Shown in pieces: positions 1 through 8,697 of a DNA stretch of 64,000 nt (the stretch's first letter is position 1; each line of letters begins with the position of its first letter). The position numbers were made by a program, and so were the translations under genes. The notes beneath the pieces were generated by a model, which saw only the letters and a list, made by a program, of their open reading frames with translations, was not told the origin of the DNA and did no database searches. The DNA comes from JBKBKC01 sp046294265 (GTDB taxonomy: Bacteria > Pseudomonadota > Alphaproteobacteria > Rhodobacterales > Rhodobacteraceae): contig JBKBKC010000008.1 in the NCBI GenBank assembly GCA_046294265.1, positions 62,001 through 126,000 on the forward strand, given 5' to 3'.

Positions 1-653
1 CGGAGGATCACGCGGTGGCCACGGCGATGGCGGCGGAGTTCGGGGTCGATGTGCGCTATGTGCAGGCCGACATGTCACGGGCCGCCGACTGCCGCAGGCT
101 GGTGGCAGAGGCGGGCGGCTGCGACATCCTGGTGAACAATGCGGGCATCCAGCATGTGGCGGCGATCGAGGATTTTCCGACGGACAAGTGGGATGCGATC
201 ATCGCCATCAACCTGTCGTCGTCCTTCCACACCACGGCCGCGGCACTGCCGGGGATGAAGGCGGCGGGCTGGGGGCGGATCATCAACATCTCGTCCGCGC
301 ATGGCCTGACCGCCAGCCCCTACAAGTCGGCCTATATCGCAGCCAAGCACGGGGTGGTGGGGCTGACCAAGACCACGGCGCTGGAGGTGGCGGGGCAGGG
401 GATCACCGCGAATGCGATCTGCCCGGGCTATGTGATGACGCCGATGGTCGAGGCGCAGATCCCTGACCAGATGAAGACGCACAACATGGACCGCGAGACG
501 GTGCTGCGCGAGGTGATGCTGACGCGCCAGCCCTCGCGCCAGATGGCCACGGTGGACCAGATCGGCGGGACGGCGGTGTTCCTGTGCTCGCCCGCCGCCG
601 ACCAGATCACCGGCACCACCATCAGCGTGGACGGCGGATGGACCGCGATGTGA
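1..653 (+). CDS. bdhA: 3-hydroxybutyrate dehydrogenase, 5' end missing (partial)
   Basis: Short-chain dehydrogenase that interconverts 3-hydroxybutyrate and acetoacetate with NAD, the last step of polyhydroxybutyrate breakdown. The open frame runs in from the window edge, so the start and the N-terminal glycine-rich NAD motif are missing. About 216 residues are visible of roughly 260 expected. Seen: the NNAG motif, the catalytic Ser followed by YKSAYIAAKHG (YxxxK), and the C-terminal ending TGTTISVDGGWTAM, which is typical of BdhA. The patatin-like gene follows 39 bases downstream on the same strand, an arrangement that suggests a shared role in storage-polymer turnover (inference). Another SDR is possible, but the C-terminus argues for BdhA. 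Confidence 0.9.
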   Translation, partial: EDHAVATAMAAEFGVDVRYVQADMSRAADCRRLVAEAGGCDILVNNAGIQHVAAIEDFPTDKWDAIIAINLSSSFHTTAAALPGMKAAGWGRIINISSAHGLTASPYKSAYIAAKHGVVGLTKTTALEVAGQGITANAICPGYVMTPMVEAQIPDQMKTHNMDRETVLREVMLTRQPSRQMATVDQIGGTAVFLCSPAADQITGTTISVDGGWTAM

Positions 654-692
654 CCGGCGTGCGCGGCGGGAGAGCATCGGGATGAGGAATGC

Positions 693-1712
693 ATGCTGAG
701 GGCGCGGGTCACGTTGGCCCTGCAGGGCGGCGGCGCGCATGGCGCGTTCACCTGGGGCGTGCTTGACCGGCTGCTGGAGGAAGAGGGGCTGGAGATCGCG
801 GGCGTCTCGGGCACCTCGGCGGGGGCGCTGAATGCCGCCGTCCTGAAGGCAGGGCTTGCGGCGGGCGGGCGCGAGGCCGCGCGCGCGGCGCTGGATGACC
901 TGTGGCGGCAGGTGGCGCGGCTGGGGGATTTCCGGCTGGGTGCGGTAACGGTGGCCCCCTCGCCCGCCGTCACGGCCATGACAGAATGGTGGATGGGGAT
1001 GCTGCCCGTGTCGGTGCAGGGCCTGTCGGCGCAGCTGTATTCGCCCTACCAGTTCGGTGCGCTCTGGCACAATCCGCTGGAGGAGTTGGTGCGCGGCCTC
1101 GACTGGGGGCGCATCGACGGTGATGCGGGGCCGGTGCTGCATGTCAGCGCCACCAACGTGCGCACCGGCAAGATCCGCGTTTTCTCGGGGGCGGAGGTCT
1201 CGCCCGAGGTCCTGCTGGCCTCGGCCTGCCTGCCCACGGTGTTCAAGGCCGTCGAGATCGACGGCGAGGCCTATTGGGACGGCGGGTATTCCGGCAATCC
1301 GGCGTTGTTCCCGCTCTATGCCCATGGCATGCCGGGCGATCTGGTGATCGTGCAGGTGATCCCGCTGCGCCGCGACACGGTGCCGACCACGGCCGCCGAC
1401 ATCCAGGAACGGATCACCGAGATCGGGTTCAACGCGCCCCTTCTGCGCGACCTGCGCGCCATCGCCTTCGTGCGCCGTCTGATCGCCGAGGGCCGCGTGC
1501 CGCGCGGCGAGATGAAGAACATCCGCGTCCACATGATCGCGGACGATCCCACGATGAACAGCCTGACTGCGCGGTCCAAGATGTCGCCCTCGCCGCGGCT
1601 GCTCTATCGGTTGCGCCGGGCGGGGCGGGCGGCGGCGGACCGGTTCATCACCGATCACGGGGCCATGCTGGGCAACAAGACAACCGTGGACCTGGCCGGG
1701 CTGATCGGCTGA
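693..1712 (+). CDS. Patatin-like phospholipase family protein
   Basis: Predicted serine acyl hydrolase of 339 residues. The patatin signatures are complete: the oxyanion loop QGGGAHGAF at residues 11-19, the nucleophile elbow GTSAG with Ser42, and the DGGY dyad aspartate at Asp196. There is no signal peptide, so it should be cytoplasmic. It lies just downstream of bdhA. Patatins of this type are often found beside bdhA in Rhodobacterales, and some family members act on polyhydroxybutyrate or granule lipids. A role in granule mobilisation is an inference; the substrate could equally be a phospholipid. Confidence 0.85.
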   Translation: MLRARVTLALQGGGAHGAFTWGVLDRLLEEEGLEIAGVSGTSAGALNAAVLKAGLAAGGREAARAALDDLWRQVARLGDFRLGAVTVAPSPAVTAMTEWWMGMLPVSVQGLSAQLYSPYQFGALWHNPLEELVRGLDWGRIDGDAGPVLHVSATNVRTGKIRVFSGAEVSPEVLLASACLPTVFKAVEIDGEAYWDGGYSGNPALFPLYAHGMPGDLVIVQVIPLRRDTVPTTAADIQERITEIGFNAPLLRDLRAIAFVRRLIAEGRVPRGEMKNIRVHMIADDPTMNSLTARSKMSPSPRLLYRLRRAGRAAADRFITDHGAMLGNKTTVDLAGLIG

Positions 1713-1731
1713 GCCCCCGGCCCGGCGCGCC

Positions 1732-2463
1732 CTATTCGGCCGCCTGTGCGGGCGGGCGGGGCACCACCGAGACCGGCGCATCCTCGCCCTTGTTGGGATA
1801 GACGAGGCCTGCCGAGATGATGAGCTTGGCCGCATCCTCGACCTTCATGTCCAGAAACCGCACGTCCCGCTCGGGCACATAAAGCAGAAAGCCCGAGGTC
1901 GGGTTGGGCGTGGTGGGCACGAATACCGACAGGATCGTCTCGCCCGGCGGAAACCGCGCCGCGATCTCGCCCTTGGCGCGGGTGGAGACAAAGCCGATGG
2001 CCCAGATCCCCTCCTTGGGATATTCCACCAGGCAGGCCTTCTCGAAACTCTGCTCGGTCTGCGCAAAGACCGTCTCGGCGATCTGCTTCAGCCCGTTGTA
2101 GATCGAGCGGACGACCGGCATCCGGTCCACCAGGCTTTCGGTCCAGTTGATGAAGGACCGCCCGATCAGGCCCTTGGCGATCCAGCCGACCACCACGGTG
2201 AAGATCAGGAACACCACCACGCCCACGCCGCGCACGTTCAGCGGCGTGTCGTCGCCGAAATAGGCGCGGATCAGGGTTTCGGGGCGCCAGGCGGAGGGGA
2301 TGAAGGGCAGGACCCAGCTGTCGATCCAGCCCGTCACCACCCAGATGAGATAGAGCGTCAGGCCGATGGGCAGGATCACCACCAGCCCGGTCAGGAAACT
2401 GGCGCGCAGGCTGCCCAGAAGGCCCGGACGGCGGCGCGCGGGGGGGTGGTGGGGCTCGGTCAT
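1732..2463 (-). CDS. DUF502 family membrane protein
   Basis: Protein of 243 residues. The chosen ATG begins MTEPHHPPARR and is preceded by GAGGAG a few bases upstream; a longer frame to 2514 has no such site. Two hydrophobic segments are visible, FLTGLVVILPIGLTLYLIWV near residues 22-41 and a second around GVVVFLIFTVVVGWIAKGLI. They are followed by a soluble part containing VRSIYNGLKQIAETVF and a VFVPTTPNPTSGFLL stretch, all typical of DUF502. The biochemical function of the family is unknown. It is convergent with the patatin gene, with 19 bases between the stops. Confidence 0.85.
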   Translation of the reverse strand: MTEPHHPPARRRPGLLGSLRASFLTGLVVILPIGLTLYLIWVVTGWIDSWVLPFIPSAWRPETLIRAYFGDDTPLNVRGVGVVVFLIFTVVVGWIAKGLIGRSFINWTESLVDRMPVVRSIYNGLKQIAETVFAQTEQSFEKACLVEYPKEGIWAIGFVSTRAKGEIAARFPPGETILSVFVPTTPNPTSGFLLYVPERDVRFLDMKVEDAAKLIISAGLVYPNKGEDAPVSVVPRPPAQAAE

Positions 2464-2604
2464 GCATGCTCCTCGGACAGCGGGAAATCTAGGGCGCTCA
2501 GGGGGACGGCACAATGGGGTGCGGCCCGGAATGATTCTGCGTGCAGGCGATTGGCCGCAGGAGCGCGCCGGATTGCCCGCGCAAGCGCCAGACCCTGCCC
2601 GCGA

Positions 2605-3549
2605 TCAGGGCTGCGTGGCGATGGCGCGCGCGATGGCGGCCCCAAGCCGCGCATTTGCCAGCACCAGCGCCGTGTTCGCCGCGAGCGACCGCCCCGCCGT
2701 CAGCGCCAGTATCCGGTCCAAAAGGAACGGCGTCACCGCCTTGGCGGCGATGCCCTGCGCTGCCGCCTCGGCCAGTGCCGCCTCGATGGCCGGGCCGATC
2801 TCGTCGGCCGGTATCTCGGCCTCGGGCGGGATCGGATTGGCCACCAGCTGCCCCCCGGCAAGGCCGAGGCGTGCCCGCATCGCATGGGCGGCGGCGATGT
2901 CCTCGACCCGGTCCATGCGCAGCGGCGCACGCAGGCCCGAGGACCGCGACCAGAAAGCCGGGAAATCGTCCTGCCCGAAGGCGATCACCGGCACGCCGAG
3001 GGTCTCCAGCACCTCCAGCGTCTTGGGCAGGTCGAGAATCGCCTTGGCCCCTGCCGCCACCACCGTGACCGGGGTCCGCGCCAGTTCCTGCAGGTCGGCC
3101 GAGATGTCGAAGCTGGCCTCCGCCCCCCGGTGCACCCCGCCGATGCCGCCCGTGGCAAAGGTGGATATGCCCGCTTGATGCGCGCAGATCATCGTCGCGG
3201 CCACCGTGGTGGCGCCTGTGCAGCCGAGCGCCAGACAGGCCGCAAGGTCCGCGCGGCTCAGCTTCATCACGCCCTCGGCGCGCGCGAGCTGTTCCAGCGC
3301 GGCGTCCGACAGGCCGATATGGATGCGCCCGCCCATCACCGCGATGGTGGCAGGAACGGCACCGCCCGCGCGCACCGCCGCCTCCACCGCCCGCGCGGTG
3401 GCGGCATTCTCGGGCCAGGGCATTCCATGGGTGATGATGGTGGACTCGAGTGCCACGACCGGCGCGCGGTCGCGCAGGGCGCGGGCCACCTCGGGCAGCA
3501 GGACCAGGGGCAACCCGTTCGGGAGCGCCTCGATTGGGGGCAGCGTCAT
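2605..3549 (-). CDS. psuG: Pseudouridine-5'-phosphate glycosidase
   Basis: Cleaves the C-C glycosidic bond of pseudouridine 5'-phosphate to give uracil and ribose 5-phosphate. At 314 residues it has full family length. The segment ALESTIITHGMPWPEN carries the expected catalytic Glu (residue 35) and GVMKLSRADL the active-site Lys (residue 96). GCTGATTVAATM and the FATGGIGGVHRGAE phosphate-binding loop follow. Its ATG overlaps the stop of the upstream kinase gene in a 4-base ATGA, so the two are translationally coupled and act in sequence. No pseudouridine transporter or regulator is adjacent. Confidence 0.93.
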   Translation of the reverse strand: MTLPPIEALPNGLPLVLLPEVARALRDRAPVVALESTIITHGMPWPENAATARAVEAAVRAGGAVPATIAVMGGRIHIGLSDAALEQLARAEGVMKLSRADLAACLALGCTGATTVAATMICAHQAGISTFATGGIGGVHRGAEASFDISADLQELARTPVTVVAAGAKAILDLPKTLEVLETLGVPVIAFGQDDFPAFWSRSSGLRAPLRMDRVEDIAAAHAMRARLGLAGGQLVANPIPPEAEIPADEIGPAIEAALAEAAAQGIAAKAVTPFLLDRILALTAGRSLAANTALVLANARLGAAIARAIATQP

Positions 3550-4439
3550 GACCCGATCTCTCCCGACACATAATCCGCCGCGGCCCGCAGGGCGGCCTCC
3601 AGAGCCGCCGCGCGTCCCGCGCCGCGCAACCCCGCCACCAGATGCGCGGCCATGAACGTGTCGCCCGCCCCGGTCACCCGCGCCACCATCACCGGCTGCG
3701 GGGCGGCTTCGATCACGCCCTCGCCTAGCCGCCCCTCGGCACAGGGGGCGCCGCCATCCGTCACCACCACCCGCGCCGCCCCCCGTGACAAGAGGCCGCG
3801 CGCCGCATCGGCGGCCGAGGCGAACACGTCCTTGGCGAGCAGCCCCGCCTCCTCCCGGTTGACATAGAGCGTGGCGCGCGGATGGCCGAGCAGCGGGAGG
3901 AGCCGCTCCGCCTTGCCGGGCGAAGCCGGGGCAACCGCCAGATCGGCGGCGCGGAACAGCGGCGATCCCGAGATCCCCGCCAGCAGCGCCTCGGTCAGAT
4001 TGCCGTCAAGCGCCACCACCCCGGCATAGGGCGCCTCGGCACGTCCCAGCCGCCCGTCTGCCAGAGGGCGCAGGATGCGCTCGCCCGCCGCCTCCAGCGA
4101 ATGGGCATCCGCGATGGCGGCGATCAGGCCGTTGGCCCCTTCGATGGCCATGTAGCGGTCGGTGGGCAAATCGTCCGAGCGATAGACATGGTCTGTCACG
4201 ATCCCCATCCGCGCGGCGGCGGCAATAAGAGCGTCTCCCTCGGCATCGCGGCCCACGGCGCTGAGCACCGCGGGTGCATGCCCGAACCGCGCCAGAGTCA
4301 TCGCGATGTTCAGCGCAACCCCACCCGGATGCCGTGCAATCCGCCCTGGCACGTCTGACCCAAGCCGCAGCGCGGCCGGGGCGCGGCCGATGATGTCCCA
4401 CAGGACGGACCCGATACAGAGAATGGCTGGCACAGTCAT
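3546..4439 (-). CDS. psuK: PfkB-family kinase, probable pseudouridine kinase
   Basis: Ribokinase/PfkB-fold sugar kinase of 297 residues. The start at MTVPAILCIGSVLWDIIGRA fits the family N-terminus better than the 32-residue longer frame. Seen: the GGVALNIAMTLARFG substrate-binding segment near residue 43 and the C-terminal VTGAGDTFMAAHL anion hole with the catalytic Asp. It should phosphorylate pseudouridine to pseudouridine 5'-phosphate, the substrate of psuG, with which it overlaps by four bases. The assignment to pseudouridine rests on that coupling; the fold alone would allow another nucleoside or sugar. Confidence 0.87.
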   Translation of the reverse strand: MTVPAILCIGSVLWDIIGRAPAALRLGSDVPGRIARHPGGVALNIAMTLARFGHAPAVLSAVGRDAEGDALIAAAARMGIVTDHVYRSDDLPTDRYMAIEGANGLIAAIADAHSLEAAGERILRPLADGRLGRAEAPYAGVVALDGNLTEALLAGISGSPLFRAADLAVAPASPGKAERLLPLLGHPRATLYVNREEAGLLAKDVFASAADAARGLLSRGAARVVVTDGGAPCAEGRLGEGVIEAAPQPVMVARVTGAGDTFMAAHLVAGLRGAGRAAALEAALRAAADYVSGEIGS

Positions 4440-4500
4440 GCCCGCGTCATCGCAAGGCTGCCGCCGTCCTGCAAGCCCTGAGCAAGCCGAGACCTCGCAA

Positions 4501-4640
4501 GGGGGGCTGTCTGCCCCCCTCTGGCCTGCGGCCATTCACCCCCCGAGGATATTTGAGGACAGAAGAAACCGCCGGCGCTCGCCAACTTCTTCTGTCTCCA
4601 AATATCCTCGGGGGGGCCGGGGGGCGAAGCGCCCCCGGGG
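4501..4640. repeat. Dispersed palindromic repeat, copy 1 (two-armed)
   Basis: A GGGGGGC-TGTCT-GCCCCCC hairpin at 4501-4519 is followed by a long inverted repeat. The left arm at 4539-4567 reads CCCCCCGAGGATATTTG then AGGACAGAAGAA, and the right arm at 4588-4616 is its reverse complement apart from one base. More G/C hairpin sequence follows. The unit lies between the starts/ends of two minus-strand genes. Related copies are near 6321, 15706, 43078, 48269 and 61861. It could be a terminator-like or mobile palindrome (REP/MITE-like); no open frame is inside. Confidence 0.85.
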
Positions 4641-4650
4641 GCAATGGCCG

Positions 4651-5244
4651 TCACGACGCCCGGCAATAGTCCTGCCGGCTGACCCAGGCCGACATGTCGG
4701 CGCGCTTGGATGCCTTGCGGAAGGGGGCCCAGTCGCGTCCCAGTCCCAGGGTGCCGCGGGTCCCCGCGACATGGCCATCCTTGGCAACCTTGTCGGCCAT
4801 GATCTCGACGGCGCATTCCAGATTTGCGGTTCCATCCTTCAGCGCCGCCGCCGTGCGCGCCTCGCAGCGATAGAGCCGCGCGGTCGCGGGGGCAATCTGC
4901 GTCAGTCCGATCCATTTGCCGCCGCCGCCACTGGCGCGGGGGTTCCAGGTGCTTTCATGCTTGGCCAGGGCAGACAGAAGGCCCACCCAGAACGCACGGC
5001 GCTCGGGCAGGCTGGCCGTGGCATAGCCTGGGCACCACGTGGCGATGTCCGCGGGCACGCGGTCGGCCAGTTCGGCATCCGCTCCGGCAACCGCCATCAG
5101 CGCACGGCCCGTCCAGTCCTCGGCCTCGCCGCGATGGTCCCAGCGCATCGCTGGCCGGAACTGCATCATGTTCGGATCGGGGGTGTCGAGGCACCCTGAG
5201 AGTATCGTTGCGCAAAGGGCGGCACGTATCCAGCGATAGGTCAT
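4651..5244 (-). CDS. Lysozyme-like (transglycosylase-fold) lipoprotein
   Basis: Protein of 197 residues starting MTYRWIRAALCATILSGC, a lipoprotein signal with a lipobox (ILSGC), so probably anchored in the periplasm. The mature part has LLSALAKHESTWNPRASG, which carries a Glu placed like the catalytic Glu of SLT-type transglycosylases, then IGLTQIAPATARLYRC and a C-terminal cysteine. It should act on peptidoglycan, although the consensus GLMQ is changed to GLTQ. The same frame stays open far upstream to 6402, but that extension overlaps suhB and is not coding. Specific activity is unproven. Confidence 0.75.
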   Translation of the reverse strand: MTYRWIRAALCATILSGCLDTPDPNMMQFRPAMRWDHRGEAEDWTGRALMAVAGADAELADRVPADIATWCPGYATASLPERRAFWVGLLSALAKHESTWNPRASGGGGKWIGLTQIAPATARLYRCEARTAAALKDGTANLECAVEIMADKVAKDGHVAGTRGTLGLGRDWAPFRKASKRADMSAWVSRQDYCRAS

Positions 5245-5529
5245 CAGGTCCGGTTGGTCTGCACCGGGCGGGCTGTGCGCGGCGTCGGTGCCTTGCGCGC
5301 GGTGCGGACCGGATGCAAGCGCCGCTGGCGCGGTTTGCGCCGCCCAAGGCGCCGCGTGGCCGGTTTTCGCCCGCGCCCAAGCCCGAGGAAAGCGGTTTTC
5401 CGCCTGTCCCGCCGCAACTTGCCCCCCGCCCTGCCGCGGCTGTCCGCGCCATTTGCCCGACCGCTCCCCTTTCCTTTCGCCCCGATTGCCCCTATGCCCT
5501 CGGCACTGACCACCAAGGAGCCTTCCGCC

Positions 5530-6318
5530 ATGCAGGGCAGCGCCAACCTCAACCTGATGATCAAGACCGCGCGCAAGGCCGGCCGCGCCCTCGTCAAGGA
5601 CTTCCGCGAGGTCGAGAACCTTCAGGTCTCCGCCAAGGGCCCGGGCGATTTCGTGACCAAGGCCGACCGCGAGGCCGAGCGCATCATCAAGGAAGAGCTG
5701 ATGACCGGCCGCCCCAGCTATGGCTGGCTGGGCGAGGAAACCGGCGGGACGGCCGGCGAAGACCCGACCCGCCGCTGGATCGTCGATCCCCTGGACGGCA
5801 CGACGAATTTCCTGCACGGCCTGCCGCACTGGGCCATCTCCATCGCGCTGGAACACAAGGGCGAGGTGGTGGCGGGCGTGGTCTATGATCCCGCCAAGGA
5901 CGAGATGTTCATCGCCGAAAAGGGCCAGGGCGCCTGGCTGAACGACAGCCGCCGCCTGCGCGTCTCGGGCCGCCGCGTGATGATGGAGGCGATCTTCGCC
6001 ACCGGCGTGCCGTTCGGCGGCCGCTCCACCTTGCCCGCCACTTTGCAGGATCTCGCGCGCCTGATGCCGGTCTGCGCCGGCGTGCGGCGCTGGGGGGCGG
6101 CGGCGCTCGACATGGCTTATGTCGCGGCAGGCCGCTTTGACGGTTACTGGGAACGCGGGATCAACGCCTGGGACATGGCAGCGGGCATGATCATCGTGCG
6201 CGAGGCGGGCGGCTTTGCCAGCGGCATCCGCGACGGGCAGGACCCGCTGGAAAGCGGCTCGGTCATCTGCGGCAACGGCGCCCTTTTCGATGAGTTCCGC
6301 GGCATCATCCGCGGCTGA
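5530..6318 (+). CDS. suhB: Inositol-1-monophosphatase family protein
   Basis: Magnesium-dependent phosphatase of 262 residues. The start MQGSANLNLMIKTARKAG is preceded by CCAAGGAG; earlier in-frame ATGs lack a ribosome site. Metal-ligand motifs are present: GEETGG (Glu), WIVDPLDGTTNFLHGLPHW (the DPLDGT core) and WDMAAGMIIVREAGG near the C-terminus. It should hydrolyse inositol phosphates, or act as the SuhB-type factor known from enterobacteria, where SuhB also takes part in rRNA antitermination. It is divergent from the lipoprotein gene, with 285 bases between starts. Confidence 0.9.
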   Translation: MQGSANLNLMIKTARKAGRALVKDFREVENLQVSAKGPGDFVTKADREAERIIKEELMTGRPSYGWLGEETGGTAGEDPTRRWIVDPLDGTTNFLHGLPHWAISIALEHKGEVVAGVVYDPAKDEMFIAEKGQGAWLNDSRRLRVSGRRVMMEAIFATGVPFGGRSTLPATLQDLARLMPVCAGVRRWGAAALDMAYVAAGRFDGYWERGINAWDMAAGMIIVREAGGFASGIRDGQDPLESGSVICGNGALFDEFRGIIRG

Positions 6319-6320
6319 TC

Positions 6321-6399
6321 TCCTCCTTTTCATCTTGGCCGATATATCCTCGGGGGGCGGCGCGGCACGCGCCGGAGGGGGGCAGACAGCCCCCCGTCC
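6321..6399. repeat. Dispersed palindromic repeat, copy 2 (one arm, minus orientation)
   Basis: Read on the minus strand, this holds the GGGGGGCTGTCTGCCCCCC hairpin followed by CCCCCCGAGGATATATCGG and a purine-rich tail. It lies between the convergent ends of suhB and hisH. Only the left arm and its hairpin are present, so it cannot form the long cruciform of copies 1, 4 and 5. The G/C hairpin could still help end transcription of hisH. Confidence 0.7.
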
Positions 6400-6409
6400 C
6401 ACGCCCGCC

Positions 6410-7051
6410 TCAGGGCGACCAGCGCAGGAAATTCCCGATCAGCCGCAGCCCTGTTGCCTGGCTCTTTTCGGGGTGAAATTGCGTTCCGACCATGTTTCCG
6501 CGCCCGACGATGGCGGTGACCGGCCCGCCATAGTCCACATGTGCGATCAGGTCCACCGCCTCCGCCACGCCCAGGTGGTAGGAATGCACGAAATAGGCGT
6601 GGTCCCCGGTCGCGATGCCCGCCAGCACCGGATGCGCGCGGTCCACCACCAGATCGTTCCAGCCCATGTGGGGCACCTTCAGCCCGCCGTCTCCGGGCCG
6701 GATGCGCTCCACCGTGCCGCGGGTCCAGCCGAACCCGGGTGTTTCCTGATACTCCAGCCCACGCGTGGCCATCATCTGCATTCCCACGCAGATGCCCAGG
6801 AACGGGCGGCCCCGAAGCGTCACCGCCTCCGAGATCGCCTCGAACAGCCCCTCGCGCGCCATCAGCGCGCGGCGGCAGGCGGGAAAGGCGCCGTCGCCGG
6901 GCAGCACGATGCGGTCGGCGCGGGCCACATCCTCGGCGCGGTCGGACACCCGCACCTCGCCGCCGCCCACCTCATCCGCCATCCGACGGAACGCCTTTTC
7001 CGCCGAATGCAGGTTGCCGCTGTCGTAATCAACCAGAACCGTCAGCGCCAT
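6410..7051 (-). CDS. hisH: Imidazole glycerol phosphate synthase, glutaminase subunit
   Basis: Class I glutamine amidotransferase of 213 residues that supplies ammonia to HisF in histidine biosynthesis. The catalytic triad is visible: Cys88 in FLGICVGMQMM, and His193 and Glu195 in GTQFHPEKSQATG. The N-terminal VLVDYDSGNLHSAEKAFRR is typical of HisH. It lies 76 bases downstream of hisB on the same strand and is presumably co-transcribed. Its partner hisF is about 8.7 kb away on the other strand, so the subunits must be made from separate transcripts. Confidence 0.96.
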   Translation of the reverse strand: MALTVLVDYDSGNLHSAEKAFRRMADEVGGGEVRVSDRAEDVARADRIVLPGDGAFPACRRALMAREGLFEAISEAVTLRGRPFLGICVGMQMMATRGLEYQETPGFGWTRGTVERIRPGDGGLKVPHMGWNDLVVDRAHPVLAGIATGDHAYFVHSYHLGVAEAVDLIAHVDYGGPVTAIVGRGNMVGTQFHPEKSQATGLRLIGNFLRWSP

Positions 7052-7127
7052 GTCGAGCCGCCTCCATCACGCGCCAACCGCCGATGTCTTTCAGGACATC
7101 GGCCCGAGTGCTTGGCACAGGTCGGTG

Positions 7128-7715
7128 TCACAGCGTTCCCTTGGTCGATGGCACCTCACCGGCGCGGCGCGGGTCGGGCTCCACCGCCATCCGCAGCGCG
7201 CGGGCCACGGCCTTGAAGGCGGCCTCGACGATGTGGTGGCTGTTGATCCCGTGCGGCTGGTCCAGATGCAGGGTGATCCCGCCGTGGGTGGACAGCGCCT
7301 GAAAGAACTCGCGCACCAGTTCGGTGTCGAAATTGCCGATCTTGGCCGCCGGAAAGGCCAGCCCCCAGACCAGATAGGGCCGCCCCGACAGGTCCAGCGC
7401 GCAGACCACCTGCGCGTCGTCCATCGCCAGCCGCGCCTCGCCATAGCGGCGGATGCCGCGCTTGTCCCCCAGTGCGCGGGCCAGCGCCTGACCCAGGGCG
7501 ATCCCGCAATCCTCCACCGTATGGTGATCGTCGATATGCCTGTCACCCGTCGCGGTCAGGGTGATGTCGATCAGGCTGTGGCGCGCCAGCTGGTCCAGCA
7601 TGTGGTCAAGGAACCCCACCCCGGTCGCGATCTGCGATCGGCCCGTGCCGTCAAGGTTCACCGTCACTGATATGTCGGTCTCGGCGGTGGTGCGGGTCAG
7701 GCTGGCCTCGCGCAT
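7128..7715 (-). CDS. hisB: Imidazoleglycerol-phosphate dehydratase
   Basis: Enzyme of 195 residues for the sixth step of histidine synthesis, without the N-terminal phosphatase domain found in enterobacterial HisB. Metal-binding histidine motifs are clear: GFLDHMLDQLARHS near residue 40, the DDHHTVEDCGIALGQAL segment, and HGINSHHIVEAAFKAVARAL near the C-terminus. It is the first gene of a two-gene minus-strand unit with hisH. Upstream are 67 bases before the end of a metal-transport gene, so its own promoter should lie there or within the neighbouring gene. Confidence 0.96.
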   Translation of the reverse strand: MREASLTRTTAETDISVTVNLDGTGRSQIATGVGFLDHMLDQLARHSLIDITLTATGDRHIDDHHTVEDCGIALGQALARALGDKRGIRRYGEARLAMDDAQVVCALDLSGRPYLVWGLAFPAAKIGNFDTELVREFFQALSTHGGITLHLDQPHGINSHHIVEAAFKAVARALRMAVEPDPRRAGEVPSTKGTL

Positions 7716-7782
7716 GGGCGGCCTCCTTGGGGGTTGGCGTCGCGGGTGTATAGGCGGGACGCGGGGCCTTGGAAAGGGTCGC

Positions 7783-8697
7783 CTACACCCCGGCGCGGCG
7801 GCGGCGCGGCGACAGCAGGGCCGCCAGCGCCAGCCCCGCCCCCCCGGTGACCGCGATCATCCCCGAGGCGCTGACCGCCGAGCCGTGGCCCAGCCACCCC
7901 GGCCCCCAGCCCGCCAGCACCGTGCCGAGGATGGCACTGGCCACCGCGATCATCAGGCTCAGCCCCACCTGCCGCCCCAGCCGGTCGGTCAGCAGGCGCG
8001 CGGTGGCGGCGGGCAGGATCAGCATGGCGATGGTCAGGATCGCGCCCACGGCGGCAAAGGCCGCCACCGCCGCTGTCGCCGTCACCGCCACCAGCACGCC
8101 CGTCAGCAGCCGCACCGGCAGGCCCAGCGTTGCCGCATGGACCGGATCGAAGCTCGCGATCACCAGCACCCGCCAGAGCATGCCCAGCACACCGAACACC
8201 ACCACCGCCGCCGCGCCCAGATGCAGCACCTCGCGCGGCAGGCCCGCCAATGCGGCGGGGTCCAGCAACGACCCCCATCCGGTCGCATCCAGCCAGATCA
8301 GGCTTTCCAGACTGCCGTAAAGCGCGTGTTCCACGTCCAGATGCACCCCCCGCGCGCCGCCAAGCTCCAACAGCAGCACGCCGGCGGCAAAGAGGGTGGT
8401 AAAGGTCATCGCCATCGCCGCCGCAGGCCCGATCGGCCCCGCGCGGCGCACCCATCCCACCATCGCCACCGACACCAGCGCCGCCGCCATCGCCCCCAGC
8501 GTCATCGCCGCGCCCGAGGTCGATCCGGTCAGCAGGAACGCCACCACGATCCCCGGCAGTGCGGCATGGGCCATCATGTCGCCCACCATCGCCTCGCCCC
8601 GCAGGATCAACAGGTTGCCGGGCAGCGCGGTCGCCAGCGCCGCCAGCACCGCCGCCAGCATCGGCACCAGCGTCAGCGCGAGGATATCCGCGACCAT
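7783..8697 (-). CDS. Metal ABC transporter permease (Mn/Zn type, second permease)
   Basis: Integral membrane protein of 304 residues in the ABC-3 family (SitD/MntD/ZnuB type), with about eight hydrophobic segments. The family motif GEAMVGDMMAHAALPGIVVAF near residue 33 and the cytoplasmic coupling segment SFDPVHAATLGLPVRLL are present. It overlaps the preceding permease gene by 25 bases, so the two are translated together and probably form a heterodimer. It is the last gene of the four-gene importer operon that runs from the substrate-binding protein. Confidence 0.9.
   Translation of the reverse strand: MVADILALTLVPMLAAVLAALATALPGNLLILRGEAMVGDMMAHAALPGIVVAFLLTGSTSGAAMTLGAMAAALVSVAMVGWVRRAGPIGPAAAMAMTFTTLFAAGVLLLELGGARGVHLDVEHALYGSLESLIWLDATGWGSLLDPAALAGLPREVLHLGAAAVVVFGVLGMLWRVLVIASFDPVHAATLGLPVRLLTGVLVAVTATAAVAAFAAVGAILTIAMLILPAATARLLTDRLGRQVGLSLMIAVASAILGTVLAGWGPGWLGHGSAVSASGMIAVTGGAGLALAALLSPRRRRAGV

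Noticed and set aside
75..1835. A 586-residue minus-strand open frame opposite bdhA and the patatin gene
   Set aside because: It is a by-product of high GC. It is arginine/proline/glutamine-rich with no family pattern, while the plus strand has two clear enzymes.
5245..6402. N-terminal extension of the lysozyme-like lipoprotein frame up to 6402
   Set aside because: It lies opposite suhB and replaces a good lipoprotein signal with low-complexity sequence; the lipobox start at 5244 is convincing.
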